A stretch of 64,000 bases of DNA from Actinopolyspora biskrensis (GTDB lineage: Bacteria > Actinomycetota > Actinomycetes > Mycobacteriales > Pseudonocardiaceae): contig NZ_JACBYW010000007.1 of assembly GCF_013408175.1 (NCBI RefSeq), forward strand, positions 186,001 to 250,000, in the 5' to 3' direction. The position numbers and the translations under genes were made by a program. The number at the start of each line of letters is the position of its first letter. The stretch's first letter is position 1. Below, one piece after another: positions 17,518 through 25,453 of the stretch. The notes under the pieces are model-generated. The model saw only the letters and a program-made list of their open reading frames with translations. It was not told the origin of the DNA and ran no database searches.

Positions 17518-17524
17518 GGAGAAA

Positions 17525-17601
17525 CTCCGCTGAAGACGTTTCGGAGCCGGTCGGCCGGGAAAAGCGACCGGACCGGCGATTGCTCCGAAAAGCGGCGGAG
17601 C
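17525..17601 (-). promoter_or_regulatory. Candidate translational attenuator of erm
   Basis: Four complementary segments lie between leader peptide and erm. Read on the minus strand they are: 1 GCTCCG (17601-17596), 2 CGGAGC extending to TTTCGGAGC (17590-17582), 3 GCTCCGAAA (17547-17539) and 4 CGGAG of the erm ribosome binding site (17529-17525). Pairing 1:2 with 3:4 hides the ribosome binding site; pairing 2:3 (9 bp) frees it. This is the logic of ermC-type attenuators. Confidence 0.6.
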
Positions 17602-17618
17602 CGAGAGAAGAAGGGATC

Positions 17619-17643
17619 AGCCCGCCGCCGTCAGCGGCGGGGC
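17619..17643 (-). promoter_or_regulatory. Hairpin over the leader peptide stop codon
   Basis: CCCGCCGC and GCGGCGGG form a perfect 8 bp stem. The leader stop codon TGA lies in its 5 nt loop, so a ribosome on the last leader codons would open this hairpin. Confidence 0.55.
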
Positions 17644-17678
17644 CTGATGTAGAAGCAGCTCAGGTGATGTGCGAACAC
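17631..17678 (-). CDS. Erm leader peptide (15 codons)
   Basis: GTG start, sequence MFAHHLSCFYIRPRR, then TGA. It lies 161 bp from start to start upstream of erm on the same strand. The Arg-rich end IRPRR recalls Arg-containing leader peptides at which macrolide-bound ribosomes stall. TACTCT lies 7 nt before the GTG, so the transcript seems to begin at the leader start codon. Too short to be recognised by homology; support is positional and structural. Confidence 0.55.
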   Translation of the reverse strand: MFAHHLSCFYIRPRR

Positions 17679-17685
17679 ACCGTGC

Positions 17686-17691
17686 AGAGTA
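17686..17691 (-). promoter_or_regulatory. -10 element of the erm leader transcript
   Basis: TACTCT on the minus strand, 7 nt before the leader GTG. The -35 region is not convincing. Confidence 0.4.
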
Positions 17692-17725
17692 GCAGTGCGG
17701 CCAACCGGTTTTCGGTGGCTCGCGC

Positions 17726-18064
17726 TCAGCGGGGTGTTCCCTGGTGGTGCCGCAGGCGCCACCCCGCGCGGGTGCGGACCCACACCGAACTGCGCAGGGT
17801 GGTCACCCCGCCCCGGCTCGCGGTGTAGGTCAGCAGTGCCACGTCCGGGGACAGCCGCGCCGGACGGAAGTCATCGGCGGTGATCCCCTCGGCCGTGGCC
17901 GACGTGGCTTCGGTGACCGTGGTCGGGTCCCACCGCTTTCCCGAAGCCCCGATCTCGGAGAAGTCCTCGTGCAGCAGTCTCCGCACTGCCTCGGGGTCGC
18001 CGCGCACGGCCGGATCCAGCAGTTCGAGCTCGTGCGCGACGACCGCGTCGAGGTCCGGGTCCAT
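17726..18064 (-). CDS. DUF4440 / NTF2-like small protein
   Basis: 112 aa alpha+beta-barrel protein: an N-terminal helix with ELLDPAVRGDPEAVRRLLHEDFSEIG is followed by a sheet with TASRGGVTTLRSSVWVRTRAGWRLRHHQGT, the usual DUF4440 (SnoaL-like) ending. Members serve as small enzymes or ligand-binding proteins; no function can be assigned. The ATG lies 6 nt after TACGAT, so it is probably transcribed on its own without a leader. It sits between erm and the PPOX gene. Confidence 0.85.
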   Translation of the reverse strand: MDPDLDAVVAHELELLDPAVRGDPEAVRRLLHEDFSEIGASGKRWDPTTVTEATSATAEGITADDFRPARLSPDVALLTYTASRGGVTTLRSSVWVRTRAGWRLRHHQGTPR

Positions 18065-18070
18065 GCGGTG

Positions 18071-18076
18071 ATCGTA
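18071..18076 (-). promoter_or_regulatory. -10 element of DUF4440 gene (leaderless)
   Basis: TACGAT on the minus strand, 6 nt before the ATG at 18064. Confidence 0.45.
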
Positions 18077-18115
18077 TCCGGTGCCGCCGTCCCCACGCCG
18101 CTGTGCGATGGGGGC

Positions 18116-18508
18116 TCACATCCGTGTGGAGTGCTCCGGCTCGACGTAGACGATCACCCGGTGGTCGCCCGGCTGGTGGTACGGGTACTCGTCCGCGTCC
18201 ATGTACTTCTTCGCCAGCTTGTTGATGAAGGTGTTGTCCGGATCGTCCTCCACCCGGGCGACCTTTCCGCGGATCTCGATGTAGCGGTAGGGCTGTTCGG
18301 GGTCCAGTGCGGAAAGAGCCAGCCGCGGCTCCCGCTGCAGGTTGCGGTACTTCTGGCGGGTGGTGGTCTGGCTGAACTTGACGTACCGGCCGTCCCAGTC
18401 GATCCACACCGGACTCGACTGCGGTTCCCCCTTCGGACCGGTCGTCGCGATGTGGGCGAACGAGCGCTTGTTCAGAATGTCCTCGAGATCCTGCGGAACC
18501 ACGGGCAC
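18116..18508 (-). CDS. PPOX-class F420-dependent oxidoreductase
   Basis: 130 aa split-barrel flavin/deazaflavin-binding protein related to pyridoxamine 5'-phosphate oxidase. Typical motifs are RSFAHIATTGPKGEPQSSPVW, KFSQTTTRQKYRNLQREPR and YIEIRGKVARVEDD. Mycobacterial relatives (Rv1155 type) bind cofactor F420 and reduce small substrates. The GTG at 18508 is chosen over the open frame to 18649 because GGAGGGG lies about 8 nt upstream and the conserved domain begins there; the longer version would run into the dispersed repeat. Confidence 0.88.
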   Translation of the reverse strand: MPVVPQDLEDILNKRSFAHIATTGPKGEPQSSPVWIDWDGRYVKFSQTTTRQKYRNLQREPRLALSALDPEQPYRYIEIRGKVARVEDDPDNTFINKLAKKYMDADEYPYHQPGDHRVIVYVEPEHSTRM

Positions 18509-18601
18509 GGTGTTCTCCCCTCCGTTGTGCCAACGCCTGGAATCGACCCCGAGATTACCCGAAGTAGTCGCTTGTGCCCGCAAGGAAATCGCCGGTGGGT
18601 C

Positions 18602-18647
18602 GCCACCCGATGTCGGGACACCCGCTCGCGAGACCGCGGGAGGTTCC
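18602..18647 (+). repeat. Dispersed repeat, copy C
   Basis: Forward orientation, 46 bp: GCCACCCGATGTCGGGACA, CGAGACCGCGG, GGTTCC. It lies in the gap between the PPOX gene start and the end of the AmiE-like gene. Confidence 0.8.
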
Positions 18648-18690
18648 ACCAGGTGAGTGTCCTGTCAACCGGAACGGGGAGCTCTCCCGC

Positions 18691-20439
18691 TCAGCGTTGG
18701 GCGACCAGGAATCCGGAACCGGTCAGACCGCTCGGGTCGGCTTCCCCGTCGAGCAGCTTCTCCCCTCCGGAGGTCAGCTTTATCCCGTCCAGGTACACGC
18801 CGCGCCCGACGTAGCGCTCGTCCGGGGAGAAGCGCCAACGCACCAGCAGCGAGTCCGACTCGCCGCCGGGGACCGTGCCGCGCACTCTCCACCAGGAGCG
18901 GTGCCCGGAGCCTGCCAGTTCGGTGACCGGGCCGCGCGGGGCTCCGCGGCCGCGCACGTGCAGGGGAACGGGCTGCCAGCTGTCCCCGCCGTCCCGGCTG
19001 TACTCGAGCCGGAGCGGATCCGCTCCGTCCGGGTCGCGCTGGGTGTCCACGAAGGCGTCGAAGGAGACCCGCACCCGTCCGTCGGCCCGCACCCGGTCGG
19101 TGGTGAGCGTGGCCTCGGTTTCCGTGCTGCCGCCACCGGTGAACCAGGCGGTCGGGCCGTGACGTGGTTCCACGGACATCGAACGGGCCAGCCCTTCGGC
19201 CAGCTCGACGCGGGCCGGATTGTTCGACCCCCACTCCCGCGAGGGATGCACCCGGTTGGTGAGCAGTACGGCCATCGAACGCGAGGCGGGGTCCAGCACC
19301 ATCGAAGTCCCCGTGTACCCGGTGTGTCCCGCCGTACGTGGCCCGGTCAACCCGGCCATGTACCAGCGCTGCCCCAGCTCGAACCCGAGACCGTGGGAGT
19401 GCTCGGGGAACTCGCTGTTGTAGTCGGTCAGCATCAGTTCGACGCTGCGCTCCCGCAGTATCCGCGCTCCCCCGTAGCTGCCCCCGTTGAGGACGGCCTG
19501 CCCGAGCACGGCCAGGTCCCGTGCGGTGGAGAAGATCCCCGCGTGCCCGGCCACACCCCCGAGCGACCACGCGTTCTCGTCGTGCACCCTGCCGCGCAGC
19601 ATCCCGCGCGAGGGCTGTCGCTGGTACTCCGTGGCCGCGATCCGGTCCGCTTCGGACCGGGGAGGGAGATAGCCGGTGTCCCGCATGCCCAGCGGCTCCG
19701 TTATCCGTTCCCGTACCATCCGGTCCAGCGACTTTCCGGAGACCCGCTCGACCAGCTCACCGAGCACGATCATGTTCGGGTCCGAGTAGTTGTAGCTGCT
19801 GCCCGGTTCGTTCACCGGCTCCAGCCCCATCACGTGGGGGACGCGTTCCTCGGCGGGCAGCTCCCACAGGCGCACCACGGACTGCAGCCCCGAGGTGTGG
19901 GTCAGCAGTTGGCGCACGGTTATCCCGGACTTTCCGTGGTTGCCGAACTCGGGCAGATACCGCGCCGCGGGCTCCTCCAGCTCCACCCGGCCCCGTTCGA
20001 CCTGCTGGAGAACGGCGACCGAGGTGAACAGCTTCGTCATCGAGGCGATGTCGAAGATGGTCGAGGTCTCGGCCTTCTCGCGTTCCGCCGGGGGGAGTTC
20101 GGTGCCCGCGTCGTCGGAGTAGCGCAACTCGTAGCCCGCCGCCTCGTGGCTGACCACCCGGCCGTTGTGCGCCACCAGGCTCACGGCCCCGCCGTACATC
20201 GGGTGCTGCCGTCCGGGGACCTCCTCGGTCCAGTCGGCGATCTTCCGGGTGGCCGTGACGAGCGGCCACGGGGCCAGGCCCGCCTCCCGCGGCGACGAGT
20301 CGCGCAGCCGGGTGTCGGCCGGGGCGAACCCCTCCTTCGGCAGGTCGAACCTGCCTTCTCCGCGCGTGGTGGAGGAAGCCGCGCAGGTGGTGACGGCCAG
20401 CATCGAAACCAGCACCGTTGCCAACATCGGTTTGCGCAT
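18691..20439 (-). CDS. Beta-lactamase family serine hydrolase, AmiE-like
   Basis: 582 aa exported protein. A signal sequence (MLATVLVSMLAVTT followed by Cys19, a poor lipobox) precedes a class C beta-lactamase/esterase domain. That domain has SMTK as the nucleophile motif, YSDPN as the Tyr motif and HTGYTG in the KTG position. After residue ~440 there is a beta-rich region of ~140 aa (LEYSRDGGDSWQPVP, VRWRFSPDERYVG) not found in small esterases. In Bacillus subtilis the amiE gene beside nagZ and namZ encodes a serine hydrolase that removes peptide from MurNAc. The same neighbours suggest the same role here. ATG at 20439 follows GAGG; a GTG two codons upstream is possible. Confidence 0.8.
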   Translation of the reverse strand: MRKPMLATVLVSMLAVTTCAASSTTRGEGRFDLPKEGFAPADTRLRDSSPREAGLAPWPLVTATRKIADWTEEVPGRQHPMYGGAVSLVAHNGRVVSHEAAGYELRYSDDAGTELPPAEREKAETSTIFDIASMTKLFTSVAVLQQVERGRVELEEPAARYLPEFGNHGKSGITVRQLLTHTSGLQSVVRLWELPAEERVPHVMGLEPVNEPGSSYNYSDPNMIVLGELVERVSGKSLDRMVRERITEPLGMRDTGYLPPRSEADRIAATEYQRQPSRGMLRGRVHDENAWSLGGVAGHAGIFSTARDLAVLGQAVLNGGSYGGARILRERSVELMLTDYNSEFPEHSHGLGFELGQRWYMAGLTGPRTAGHTGYTGTSMVLDPASRSMAVLLTNRVHPSREWGSNNPARVELAEGLARSMSVEPRHGPTAWFTGGGSTETEATLTTDRVRADGRVRVSFDAFVDTQRDPDGADPLRLEYSRDGGDSWQPVPLHVRGRGAPRGPVTELAGSGHRSWWRVRGTVPGGESDSLLVRWRFSPDERYVGRGVYLDGIKLTSGGEKLLDGEADPSGLTGSGFLVAQR

Positions 20440-20554
20440 CCCCACCTCGCAGGATCTCGTTTCACCGAGGTTCTCGCTCGAATCGATGACCGGGTTTCTC
20501 GTGTTCTCCGGCGCTGCAGGCCCCGAAGCGGGTCACCCGAACGGAAAACTCCAA

Positions 20555-21841
20555 TCAGCGGTACAGCAGGTACGGGTCGCGTGCACGTCGGAACCCGGCG
20601 AGCTCGGCGCGCCAGGCCCCCACGATCTCGGCGGTGTCCGCGCCCCTGTCGACCATGTTCCGCAGCCGGGCCGAGCCGGTGAGCAGATCTATCCAGTTGT
20701 CCGGGCGCCACCCGAACGCGTCCGGGTAGAGCTGCCTGGCGTGCACGATCATGGCCACCGCCGTGCGGATCGCGTCGAAGTCCCCGTCGCCGGTGCGGTG
20801 GATCCGCACCCCACCGCACGTGGAGCCCTCGTGCTTGGAGAAGGTCGGGACGAAGTAGGTCTCGCGGAAGAACACGCCGGGAAGTCCCGCGGCGTTGAGT
20901 CGCTCGGCCCACCGCCAGTCGACCCCGGGGGCACCGATCGTCTCGAAGGGGCGGGTCGTCCCCCTGCCCTCCGAGAACACCGTTCCCTCGAACATCCCCG
21001 CGCCCGGATACACCGCCGCCGTGTCCGGGGTGGGCACGTTGGGGCTGGGGGCGATCCAGGGCAGCCCCGTGTCGGCGAAGCGCAGCCCCCGCGACCAGCC
21101 GCGTGCTTCGACCACGTCCAGTCGCGGCAGGCTCGCGTTCTCGTCCTTCGGCAGGAACTCCGCGTCGAACATGCGGGCGAGTTCCCCGACGGTCATGCCG
21201 TGCTGCTGGGCCACGGGAAGCTCGCCGACCCCGGAGGTGAACTCCGGGCGCAGCACCGGGCCGGACGCGGATCCGCCGAGCGGGTTCGGTCTGTCCAGCA
21301 CGGTGAAGGACACGTCGGTGCGTACGGCGGCCCGCATCGCCGTGTACATGGTCCAGATGTAGGTGTAGAAGCGCGCTCCCACGTCGGCTATGTCGAAGAC
21401 CAGGTGCCGCACCCCGGAGTCGCGCAGCATGCCGGCCAGTTCACCGACGTCGGCACCGTAGGTGTCGTAGACCGGGATCCCGGTGCGCGGGTCGGTGTGG
21501 TCGCCCTCCGACCCCCCGGCCTGCGCGGTTCCCCTGAACCCGTGTTCGGGGCCGAACACCGCGGTCGTGGTGACCCCGTCCGCGGAGTGCATGTCGTCGA
21601 CGATGTGCGGAAGTCCCGCCTCCGGGTCCGAGAGCACGGCGGTGGGATTCGCGATCACCCCGACCGGGGTTCCGCGCAGCCGGCGCCACCCCTCGGCGGC
21701 CAGCACGTCGGCGCCGGTGCGCACCCGCTCGCCCGGTGCGCGCCTGCGCTCGGCAGCGGCGCTCGAGGCCCCGCCCACTCCGAGCATCGGTGCGGTGACC
21801 GCGGAGGAGAGCAGAAACCGCCTGCGGTTCAACTCGCTCAT
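20555..21841 (-). CDS. namZ: Exo-beta-N-acetylmuramidase NamZ (DUF1343)
   Basis: 428 aa. A twin-arginine-like signal (NRRRFLLSSAVTAPMLG) precedes a DUF1343 domain with GVIANPTAVL, FGPEHGFRG (catalytic Glu region), YDTYGAD and DRPNPLGG. NamZ removes MurNAc from the non-reducing end of cell wall fragments and works with NagZ. The gene starts 14 bp after the nagZ stop, so both are co-transcribed. An upstream in-frame GTG at 21853 would add four residues. Confidence 0.92.
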   Translation of the reverse strand: MSELNRRRFLLSSAVTAPMLGVGGASSAAAERRRAPGERVRTGADVLAAEGWRRLRGTPVGVIANPTAVLSDPEAGLPHIVDDMHSADGVTTTAVFGPEHGFRGTAQAGGSEGDHTDPRTGIPVYDTYGADVGELAGMLRDSGVRHLVFDIADVGARFYTYIWTMYTAMRAAVRTDVSFTVLDRPNPLGGSASGPVLRPEFTSGVGELPVAQQHGMTVGELARMFDAEFLPKDENASLPRLDVVEARGWSRGLRFADTGLPWIAPSPNVPTPDTAAVYPGAGMFEGTVFSEGRGTTRPFETIGAPGVDWRWAERLNAAGLPGVFFRETYFVPTFSKHEGSTCGGVRIHRTGDGDFDAIRTAVAMIVHARQLYPDAFGWRPDNWIDLLTGSARLRNMVDRGADTAEIVGAWRAELAGFRRARDPYLLYR

Positions 21842-21854
21842 GCTGCTGAACACC

Positions 21855-23708
21855 TCACCAGGTCACTCCGTGACCGAACGGGTAACGATCCCTGCCGGGA
21901 TGCCGCGGGTCGGGAACCGGCACGGGCAGTTTGCCGACGGGCGAGACCTCGCCGAACAGGACTCGTGCCAGCGATTCCACGGACACGGTGCGGTGCGAGT
22001 AGGTGGTCAACCACGTGCGTACCTGTTCGGCGTGGGCGGCGTCGTAGGGATCGCGCACGGCCACGGCGATCACCGGGGTGTTCGTCTCGCCCAGCGAACG
22101 CACGAGGTCGCGTTGCGCCGAGTTGGCCTCCTTCCAGGCCGCGCTGGTCAACACGATCACCGCTTCGTGCTGCCGAGCCCGTGCCGTCACCCTCTCGACG
22201 GTTTCGCCGTCGGGCGAGGACCCCGTCGGAAGGGCTTCCGCGCGGGGACCGCGCTCCCGCACCAGCCGGGCGAGTTCCGCCACCGTGTCCGCGCCCCAGC
22301 CGGTGACCAGCACGTCGCCCGGTCGTTCCCGCATCGGGAGCAGTCCGGAGTCGTTGCGCAGCACGGTGACGGTGGAGTCGGTGATCCGCCGCGCCCGGCG
22401 CGCGTTCCGCTCGCTGCCGACCGCACGTCCGACCGCACCCGGGTCCACCAGCGGGTCGTCGAACAGCCCGCGCCGGTCCTTCATCCGCAGGATCCGCGTC
22501 ACGCTGCGGTCGATGTCCCGCTCGGACAACTCGCCCGAGCGCACCGCCGCGATGACGGACTCGATGGCGGCCGACAGGTCACGTGGCATCAACAGCTGGT
22601 CCGCCCCGGCGCGGAACGCCAGTACCGACACCGGTTCGTTCGGGTGCAGTTCGAGCACCCCTTCCATGCGCAGCGAATCGGTGATCACCACGCCCTCGAA
22701 GCCGAGTTCCTCGCGGAGCATGCCGGTGAGGATCTCCCGGGAGAGGGTGGCCGGTTCTCCCGAGTCGTCGAGCCGGGGGAACTTGATGTGGGCCGTCATC
22801 ACCGAGTCCGTTCCCGCGTCGATGGCGGTCCGGAAGGGCGGGGCGTCCAGCCGTCTCCACTGCTCCGCGGTGTGGTCGATCACGGGCAGCGAGGTGTGGC
22901 TGTCCACGGAGGTGTCGCCGTGGCCGGGGAAGTGCTTGACGGTCGCGGAGACGGTGTCCACCGCGGATCCGAAGTCCTGGTGACCGTGTACCTGGGCGCG
23001 GGTCAGCCTGGCGACGAGTTCCGGGTCGGAGCCGAACGAGCGGACCCCGATCACCGGGTTCTCCGGGTTGACGTTGACGTCCCCCACGGGAGCGAAGTTC
23101 TGGGTGATCCCCATGGCACGCAGTTCCCGTCCGGTTATGCCCGCGGCCCGTGCGGCCCGGTGCGGATCGCGCGCGGCGCCGAGAGCCATGTTGCCCGGCA
23201 GCGCGGTCGCCGGTTCGCCGATGCGTGTGACCGCTCCCTGCTCCTGGTCGGTCGCGATGGTCAGCGGAATCCCCGCACCCGAATCCAGCGCGGTCCGCTG
23301 GAGGTCGTTGGACAGCTCCGCGATCTGTCGCGGTTCCCGCAGGCTGTCGGTCCAGGAGAAGTGGATGATTCCACCGAGCTGGAACTCGCGCACCACCTCG
23401 GCCGGGGTGTCGACTCCGTAGTCCTCCCGGTTGCCCGGGTGAGGTGAGTCGGCGGTGGAGCCGTGGGCGACCGTGACGAAAAGCTGGCCCACCTTCTGGC
23501 GCAACGACATGGCCGCGAGGATGCTGCTCACCCGGTCGGGGACGGGCCCTTCCGCGGAGTGATCCGTCGGCGCGGAAGTCTTCCCGGGGGAGGCCCGGTC
23601 TGCGTGGGGCGAGGAGGGATCGGTGCTGTTCGTCGATCGCACGGCCCCCAGCGTCACGGTTCCGAGTGCCGCTGCCATCAGGTGGCGTCTGCCTAACATC
23701 CAGGGCAC
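21855..23708 (-). CDS. nagZ: Exported GH3 beta-N-acetylglucosaminidase NagZ
   Basis: 617 aa. It begins VPWMLGRRHLMAAALG (signal segment), followed by a Ser/Asp-rich linker. The GH3 barrel has ATDQEQGAV, the KHFPGHG…DSH loop containing the catalytic Asp-His dyad, and VVITDSLRM with the nucleophile Asp. A C-terminal alpha/beta domain (TVLRNDSGLLPM…FGHGVTW) makes it the long, two-domain type as in Bacillus subtilis NagZ. It releases GlcNAc from muropeptides outside the cell. GGGAGG lies 5 nt before the GTG. First gene of the nagZ-namZ unit. Confidence 0.93.
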   Translation of the reverse strand: MPWMLGRRHLMAAALGTVTLGAVRSTNSTDPSSPHADRASPGKTSAPTDHSAEGPVPDRVSSILAAMSLRQKVGQLFVTVAHGSTADSPHPGNREDYGVDTPAEVVREFQLGGIIHFSWTDSLREPRQIAELSNDLQRTALDSGAGIPLTIATDQEQGAVTRIGEPATALPGNMALGAARDPHRAARAAGITGRELRAMGITQNFAPVGDVNVNPENPVIGVRSFGSDPELVARLTRAQVHGHQDFGSAVDTVSATVKHFPGHGDTSVDSHTSLPVIDHTAEQWRRLDAPPFRTAIDAGTDSVMTAHIKFPRLDDSGEPATLSREILTGMLREELGFEGVVITDSLRMEGVLELHPNEPVSVLAFRAGADQLLMPRDLSAAIESVIAAVRSGELSERDIDRSVTRILRMKDRRGLFDDPLVDPGAVGRAVGSERNARRARRITDSTVTVLRNDSGLLPMRERPGDVLVTGWGADTVAELARLVRERGPRAEALPTGSSPDGETVERVTARARQHEAVIVLTSAAWKEANSAQRDLVRSLGETNTPVIAVAVRDPYDAAHAEQVRTWLTTYSHRTVSVESLARVLFGEVSPVGKLPVPVPDPRHPGRDRYPFGHGVTW

Positions 23709-24354
23709 GGTGACCTCCCGGTTACCGCGAGCGGCCTCGCGCCGCACCACCGTGGCCGATCTCGGCGTGTGGCCCCGGCCGCAACTGTTCCACCGGATAC
23801 CCGGTCGAACTCGTAAGCTACCCACGGACGATCGGGCGGTCAACGTTACGCGCCGGAACAGTTACCCGGGGTTTCGAAGCGCGGTGGCGGAACGAGAACA
23901 CGGGGGTTCAACCGGAGTGGGAGCTCAACCGGGGGCAGCGGGGAGGGCGCGCACGAACGACGGCGCCCGCCGGTTCGACCGACGAGCGCCGCCCCCTGGC
24001 GCGAACTTGCGGGGTACCAAGCGCGTTCTCATCGTCGTATCCTGCGGGCTCGGCGTCCGGCGTCCCGGTACGCAACCCTGAGAACGACCTTGCCTTTATT
24101 CAGCGGCTGCGCGTGGGTTCCCGCCATCGCGCACGGAGCCCTGTGGAGGACGTTGTTTCTCCTCCACAACGTCCCTGTTCAGGGGTCCGTACTTCCTTTG
24201 TAGGCCGTGATGCGCGTCACCGCAAGGCCTGGCGGGGATTTCCCCCGATTGTTTTCGGAGGCTCGGCGGATCGGTTCGCTCGGGTGGTCACGCGGCGGTG
24301 TGAGCCGTTCGGGTCGGCGTCGACTCCGCCGGGTGCCCGAACGCCTCCGGCCGA
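23709..24354. other. Intergenic region upstream of nagZ
   Basis: 646 bp between the nagZ start and the end of the HAD gene, both on the minus strand, with no credible gene. It holds the overlapping hairpins at 24143-24174. It also holds a segment near 24255-24280 resembling the outer part of the dispersed repeat (GTTCGCTCGGGTGGT). The nagZ promoter should lie here but no clear box was found. Confidence 0.5.
24143..24174. promoter_or_regulatory. Two overlapping, mutually exclusive hairpins
   Basis: GTGGAGGA (24143-24150) pairs with TCCTCCAC (24160-24167). GGACGTTGT (24148-24156) pairs with ACAACGTCC (24166-24174). Both stems are perfect, each has a 9 nt loop, and they cannot form together. 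A switch-like RNA or the footprint of a protein is possible. Confidence 0.5.
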
Positions 24355-25200
24355 TCACCTGTAGCGGTGTTTGCGCTGGCGGTGCCACAACCCGTACCAG
24401 GCCGCTCCGGCCGCCGCGGCGCCGACGCCCACCGCGGCGGCCGTGACCGTGGTGGCCGAGGGGGTGGGGAACCGGGCCCGCAGCGAGACCGGGTGCTCGA
24501 AGGCCAGCGAGGGCCAGCCGCGCTGCACGGCTTCCTTGCGCAGCTCGCGGTCGGGGTTGATCACCGTCGGATGCCCCACCAGCTCCAGCAGTGGAAGGTC
24601 GGCTGTCGAGTCAGAGTAAGCGTGGCAGCGGGACAGCTCGTGGCCGTGGCGCCGGGCCGTCTCCTCGACCGCGCGGGCCTTGGCGTCGCCCGAGCAGTAG
24701 AACTCCAGCTCACCCGTGTAGCGCCCGTCCTCGACGCGCATCCGGCTTCCGACCCAGTCCGTGGCCCCCAGCATCCTCGCCATGGGGGCCACGAACTCCT
24801 CCCCGGAGGAGGAGACCAGCACCACGTCGTCGCCGCGCTCCTGGTGCTCGGAGATGAGCTGGGTGGCCTCCTTGTAGACGAGCGGATCGACGATGTCGTG
24901 CAGGGTCTCCTCGACGATCGCGTCGACCTGCTCCACGTCCCATCCCGCGCACAGCGAGGTCAGATGCGCGCGCATCCGCTCGATCTGGTCGGTGTCCGCG
25001 CCGGCCAGCATGAACACGAACTGCGCGTAGGTGCTTTTGAGCACGGCTCGGCGGTTGATGAGGCCTTCCTGGAAGAACGGTCTGCTGAAGGCGAGCGTGC
25101 TCGACCGCGCGGCAACCGTCCTGTCCAGCTCGAAGTAGGCCGCTGTGCCGGCTGTCGTTTCGCGGGGAGGGGTCTCGGACTCGGTCACGAGTCCCAGCAT
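24355..25200 (-). CDS. HAD-IB family hydrolase (Rv3661-like) with altered nucleophile
   Basis: 281 aa SerB-like HAD phosphatase homologue next to the Tad locus, as in mycobacteria (Rv3661). Motif I normally reads DLDKT; here it is FELDRT, so the nucleophilic Asp is Glu24 while the general acid Asp26 remains. Motif II is VLVSSSG, and motif III/IV is in AYSDSTADLPLL. A hydrophobic C-terminal segment (TVTAAAVGVGAAAAGAAWYGLW) probably anchors it to the membrane. The GAG codon is clear in the DNA, so phosphatase activity by the usual mechanism is doubtful. The ATG at 25200 or a GTG five codons later could be the start. Confidence 0.9.
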   Translation of the reverse strand: MLGLVTESETPPRETTAGTAAYFELDRTVAARSSTLAFSRPFFQEGLINRRAVLKSTYAQFVFMLAGADTDQIERMRAHLTSLCAGWDVEQVDAIVEETLHDIVDPLVYKEATQLISEHQERGDDVVLVSSSGEEFVAPMARMLGATDWVGSRMRVEDGRYTGELEFYCSGDAKARAVEETARRHGHELSRCHAYSDSTADLPLLELVGHPTVINPDRELRKEAVQRGWPSLAFEHPVSLRARFPTPSATTVTAAAVGVGAAAAGAAWYGLWHRQRKHRYR

Positions 25201-25409
25201 AGGAGTCTTTCCGACCGCCGGCTCCGTTCGTTCGCGGGGCGGCTCGTCCGGCAGCGGGGTGGGGCACTGTTCGGATCCGGGGAAGCCCGGAAGGGGCCCG
25301 GAGGATTCCTGCGCGGTGATCCCCGCTCCGGAGTGAGTGCGGTGTGTGGTCGTGCCTCACCTGTTCGGACGATCGAGGGCTTCGTTTGAGCGAGAGTTAT
25401 TCCTCCTAA

Positions 25410-25426
25410 TGGACGCAACGCGTCCA
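25410..25426. promoter_or_regulatory. Dyad operator upstream of 6C RNA
   Basis: TGGACGC-AAC-GCGTCCA is a perfect 7 bp inverted repeat with a 3 bp centre. It overlaps where the -35 of the TACAGT (25442-25447) promoter should be, so a bound regulator would control 6C RNA. Confidence 0.55.
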
Positions 25427-25453
25427 CTAGAGAGGGAGCGATACAGTGGGGAG

